A stretch of 64,000 nt of DNA. It comes from Dendrolimus kikuchii (taxonomy: Eukaryota > Arthropoda > Insecta > Lepidoptera > Lasiocampidae). Shown piece by piece: positions 56,501-62,500 of the stretch (its first letter is position 1; each line of letters begins with the position of its first letter). Made by a program: the position numbers and the translations under genes. The stretch spans positions 1,178,001 through 1,242,000 of the forward strand of contig CM034412.1 of the NCBI GenBank assembly GCA_019925095.2. Direction: 5' to 3'. The notes under the pieces were generated by a model that had not been told where the DNA came from, did no database searches, and saw only the letters and a list, made by a program, of their open reading frames with translations.

Positions 56501-59500
56501 ATGTGTCAAACCTGCCAAGCCACTTTAGACAGGCGAACTGATGTGTCAAACCTGCCAAGCCACTTTAGACAAGCGAACTGATGTGTCAAACCTGCCAAGC
56601 CACTTTAGACAAGCGAACTGATTTGTCAAACCTGCCAAGCCACTTTAGACAAGCGAACTGATGTGTCAAACCTGCCAAGCCACTTTAGACAAGCGAACTG
56701 ATTTGTCAAACCTGCCAAGCCACTTTAGACAAGCGAACTGCTGTGTCAAACCTGCCAAGCCACTTTAGACAAGCGAACTGATGTGTCAAACCTGCCAAGC
56801 CACTTTAGACAAGCGAACTGATGTGTCAAACCTGCCAAGCCACTTTAGACAAGCGAACTGCTGTGTCAAACCTGCCAAGCCACTTTAGACAAGCGAACTG
56901 ATGTGTCAAACCTGCCAAGCCACTTTAGACAAGCGAACTAATGTGTCAAACCTGCCAAGCCACTTTAGACAAGCGAACTGATTTGTCAAACCTGCCAAGC
57001 CACTTTAGACAAGCGAACTGATGTGTCAAACCTGCCATGACGCCTTGGACAAGCGTGGCGGGTATACTGTCCGTCCCCCTATAATGGGAGGCCGGAGTCC
57101 AGCAGTGGCACATTTATGGGATGCTATTATAAAAGTCGCACTGCTGGACTCGCGCCTATCTCTATTATAGGAGCAAGACAGTATACCCACCACGCTTGAC
57201 CAATGCAACTTTGCCTAACCGGTAGGCTAGGCGTTTCGGCCACTTTTCAGTAGCCGTGTTCACGGAAGACAAAGATGTCAAGTGTCAATGAGTAATGTTA
57301 AATTTATTATTTAGCCTACCGCTAATTTGTTTGTTTCAATTTCTGTTTATAGTTATTGATACTAAGCCAGGTATGCACGTCGTTCTGAATTTAGTGTGAA
57401 ATACCCAATTGTGAAATTAAGTTATGCCTTTTCGTGACAAATTGTGAAACCAACTGAACTGTATGTAAATGTACGTTCTAACATCATTATAAATGTATCT
57501 ACTCATTTTTGCTGCAATAAATTGAATTTGAATTTGACAAAAATAAATAAATGAAGCGACGCGAGACATTATTAAAAAAAAAAAAAAGTTAAAAAAAAGC
57601 GTAGGGTGCATGGTATCAATATTTTGAAAAGCACCCACGCTTTTTTTACAGTAAAATTATTTTTTCTTACACTATTTTTAATTCAAATTTATTAAAATTT
57701 ATTTTCTTTGGTTTTTCTAAAAAGCGTATTTTTTAGTTTTTTTAAACTATTATTTATTTTTCATTTTTTAGTGATTTAATTCCCTTCTCCGTGGAAACTT
57801 TGAAAAAAGAATTAAATACACTCTTATGATAAAATGGAACGTTATGTAAAAATAAGCTTTTTTTTAAAAAGGTTTTTAAATACAAGCTTTTGAGATCCTG
57901 CATATCATGTAGCAGCAGAGTGCTAGCCAAGACAAGTAAAACGAGCCCAAACACGACGGATCTATCTTGTTTAGTACAGGAGTTCCTATGGCCACCTTCC
58001 GACTCCATCATCAGATCAGCTCCATGGTACCATATTATTGCAATGTCACGCGATATACACCCACGTGCAAGATTTCAGCTCAATCGGAAACCGGGAAGTC
58101 GATCAAATTTAACTTGAAACATTCCGTTACATACTAAAATACGTATGAAGCTAATAAAAGCGTATTAAAAACTTACGGAAGCAATTCTCTGTTTGCTAAT
58201 AAACGACGATCTGCCATTCTCGTACAACAAGGCTGTCTCTCTGTAGGTGATGAGGCCCCAGTTCTCCATGGCCCCGGCGGAGAAGTCCGGAATGGCGATC
58301 ATGTCCTGCTTCGGAAGTGGGAACGACACGTTGAAGTACTGCTCGAAGAACGTCAGCACCTTCGGACCAATCAGCGCTGCGTACGCCGTCTGAAACATAT
58401 ATTCGTATGAAATGAAATGAATTGAAAATCTTTTTTTGTATGAAACAAGACTTGGTTGGACACAAGGTCTTGTTTCATACAAACAAAGATTTTCACAAGG
58501 TCTTGAACAATGGTATAACCAGGGCTTTTTTTTTGTGGGGGCACGCAGTGTTGTTGTTCTCAGCCGCATGAATAGTGTGATATCGGTGCCGCGGGACGTT
58601 AGCTACATACGTACTTATGTTACGTAGCGGACGTTCGGTGAATACAATATTGTTACATACCGACAAAGAAATGCGCACACCTTCCGGTCGTAAAAGCGTA
58701 ATTTATTGCCTTCCAGGACTTAGGAATTCTTTTGTTTACTTTGTGTTTAGAATTTTTAATTAATAAAAACATGCTATTGTTTTTCTAATTGTTTTATGGC
58801 TGTCATTAGTGTCGAACTAATCCTTATTGTTATTGGTTTCAACTTTGTTGGCCGTTCGCAGGTGTGCAAATTACATTTTCTTGGAAGAACCCAGCCCACG
58901 AGCTTCCATTGTGTATTGTACAGTTTACTATAAAACAATAAGCCTATAGCTATATAAGCCTGAATGGCGCTCTGTTGTTCGTGCCTACCCCGCAAGGGAA
59001 CTAGCGTGAAGTTATGTATGTATCTATGTATCTACTATTGTTTCAGTGAAAACTCTCGGAATAAGCAAATTTTTATACAAACCGTTCTCGGGAAAATCTC
59101 CGGGATAAAAAATAGCAAATATTTTATTACGTAAAATTTGTGTCGATCAGTGAACAAATCCCGTTGGTATGCGATATTATTTTTTAATCTGGCCATTTTA
59201 AATCAGTCCCAGAAAAATTCCCGCGGGATTCCCCGAACAAAAAGTAGAGCAGATTTTACATACATACATACATAACTTCACGCCAGTTGCGCTGCTGCTC
59301 TCTTAAGGCTGACTGGAACCTGGCCACTAATGCCGGAACACAACTCAAGGTTGTTATGGCGACATACTTTAGACCAGGGGTGGTAGCCATCCAGTCGGGC
59401 AAATGCCCTACCACCTGGCTGTGGGTTGTTTTGTCGCCTCTTACGACAGGCCGCCCCAACGCAGGAAATTGTATTCTTTCTCCGTTCCTGCATGGATATG

Positions 59501-62500
59501 TGATATAATTTATGGAATGAACTCCCTACCGCGATTTTCCCAGAGCGCTACAATAGGGGGCCCTTCAAAAGGGGCATAAACAGATACTTAAAGTCTCAAG
59601 GAGGTGGGCCACGTATCGGCTCCCTTGGTACTGCAGATGACCATGGACGACGGTAACCGTCTACCACCAAGTGGACTGTTTACCAGCTTACCTACAAATC
59701 AACTATATGCACAAAACGGTCTTTCAAATACCTGTTGAAGAGAATCCTTCCGGGCCCATATCCTGAACTTGGTGGTGGACAAACCAGGTGGGCTTTCCAC
59801 GTAGACGAACTTGGAGACCACGTAGGCGACGAGGTAGGTCGACATCGGCACCGACTTCTCGAACTGATCCCATACGAACGAGGATTTTTCTTTGCTGCAA
59901 AATATTATTTTATAACAGACAGGTTGAGGGCTCGCCTGATGGAAAGCGGTAATCGTCGTCTATGGACGTTTACAACATCAGAGACGTCACCAACACGCTG
60001 ATGGCGAAGAAATTTTATAATACCCATTTTAAAATCCTCATATCGTAGCACTGTTGGCAACACTCAGCTGGGAGCTCATTCTAAACCCGCACAGAGCGCA
60101 AGAGAGACGTTCTTGAGAAAGAGAGAGATCATGGCTATTGAAAAGTGGCCAAAACGTCGGAATGACAATCAAATGAAATACCGCGCTTAAAATCGTTAAA
60201 ACATAGCTTTATTGTGTGTAATTAAGTTTTCGCGACTGTACTGTTTCCAAGCGTATATTTAATTTTGACGTTTGCACGTCTACATCTACGTAAGTCACAT
60301 ATTTTTTAACAGTAAGGCCCACATGAAACAAATGATATAATTGTCGTAATTTATTGTTGTGATCACTGTAATAGTGTTGTTCTGTGAGCCATGTAAGGCA
60401 CTGACTATTAAACCTGACGGCCTCTGTGGTTGAGCGGGCTAAGCATGTGCCGGCCTACCTCACTGCAACGTAGAGGCTCCGGGTTCGATTCCTGGTATAG
60501 TAAATTTCGGAAACGCATTTTTTCCGTTATTTACTATCGTCTGGGTGTCTGGGATCGGCCCCAGAGTTGTCCGTTGTATATTACCCATAACACAAGCGTA
60601 ACTTGCTTAATTTGGGGATATACAATGTGTGTGTTTGTCTGCCTTGAAGAAAACTTTACTTGAAGAAAAATAATACCGTAATTATTTATTATAAGTGTTT
60701 ATAAAATGGCTTATTTAATATATGTAAAATATGTTTTCATTAAAATGTGGATATATTTATTACAATATATAGTATTTTAACAAGAATATATAATTAATTT
60801 AAATCGATTAAAATTTATTTATAAATGTAGTCGATTTTAGAAACAAATCGAGACGGTAACGTATTAGGACATCACTAATTGATTCGTCATCGAGCTGTCA
60901 AAAGTAAAATAAATGCTTGGAAAGGTTAATACAGTACACAAATAACGCGTTCCACTAGTAGCTCACAACGCTCAAAATGCTACGTTAGCCGTTCCACAAG
61001 GCGACCGCGGTCGTTGTAGTCGTGGCGAAAACTACGATTCGATTGAAAAGTCGACTAACGACATAAAAATGATACTTACTTGAAAGCACTTCCAACCGCT
61101 TCCCAAGGCCAATATTCTTCAAGAGCGCTGAAAATTATTTTAAACTGGATAAGATATCACCGAATAAAATATTTAAAAAATATGTTACTGGTAGACGAGC
61201 GTGCATGACAAAATCACCAATACACACGTGTATCATACGACGTTTTTCAACACACTTGTGAATAAAATAACAACAAAAACTCATTTTATTTAGTAGATAA
61301 AAAACAGTTATATATGAGTGAAAGTTTTATTTATTTAACACGTACGAGTTAAAATTATCTATTTAAATAAGAAGTTGCATGAAATGAGCAAGCAATAGGA
61401 ACATTAATTTATTTGTTCTATAGAACATGATCTTTTTTTTTTTAATAAAAACTTTTTTAAGAACAAAGCAACTCAACCAATAAAATTAAAAAAAAATATC
61501 TATAACTCACTAGTGAGTTATAATGTTTTTTACTCACAGTTTGATAATGGGTGTCATTCTGTGCCTAATTGCGGTGACCTTAGAGCCACTTTATGAGCAA
61601 GTGTGTTGAAAAATATTTAAAAAATATGTTACTGGTGATAAGGAAATCACACTACATATACACACAATATCCTTGTTATTATATATTTTTATTGTGAAAC
61701 TAGGACATGCAATTTCCTGCGGCCGGGCGGCCCGTCGTAAGAGGCGACTTAACAACCCACAGCCAGGTGGTAGGGCTATTGCCCGACTGGTTGGCAACCA
61801 CCCTGGTCTAAAGTATGTCGCCATAACAACCTTGAGTTGTGTTCCGGCATTAGTGACCAGGTTCCAGTCTCCCTTAAGAGAGCAGCAGCGCATTTGTAGC
61901 AACTTCGGTGTTGCAAATGACCATAGGCGATGGTGACCGCTTTCCATCAAGTGGGCCGTATGCCTGTCTGCTGATCTCCTGCAATAAAAAAAATAAAAAA
62001 AAAATGCCCGCGACTTCGTCCACGCTTCACTTGAAATTCCCGCGGGCTTCTCGGGACACAAATGTAAGCTATCTCTTTATTGGAAACTGTCAGAATGAGC
62101 ACATCTTTATGCACAAAATTCCCGCGGGATTCCCGGGATAAAAGTATCATACATTTTATTATGTAAAATTTGCTATCGATCAGTAAAAAAACCGCATTGG
62201 TATTCGATTTTTTTTTCAATCTGGCCATTTAATTCATTGCCAGAAAAAATCCCGCGGGATTACCGGGATAGATAGTAGCGCAGATTTTAAGCCTAAGAAT
62301 TATCAGCAAAAACGGCATGGCAATCAGCCTAGTAGTTTTTATGTGAATCCCGAACAAACAGACAAGAAATAAAAAAAAAAATGCATCATGTTCCCCGTCG
62401 TTTATATAGTCTACTCCAGTTGTTTTTTAATAGCTTCAATGTACAAACACGGCATGTTTAGACTTTTATAATATATATGAGTAATATACACACAACCATG

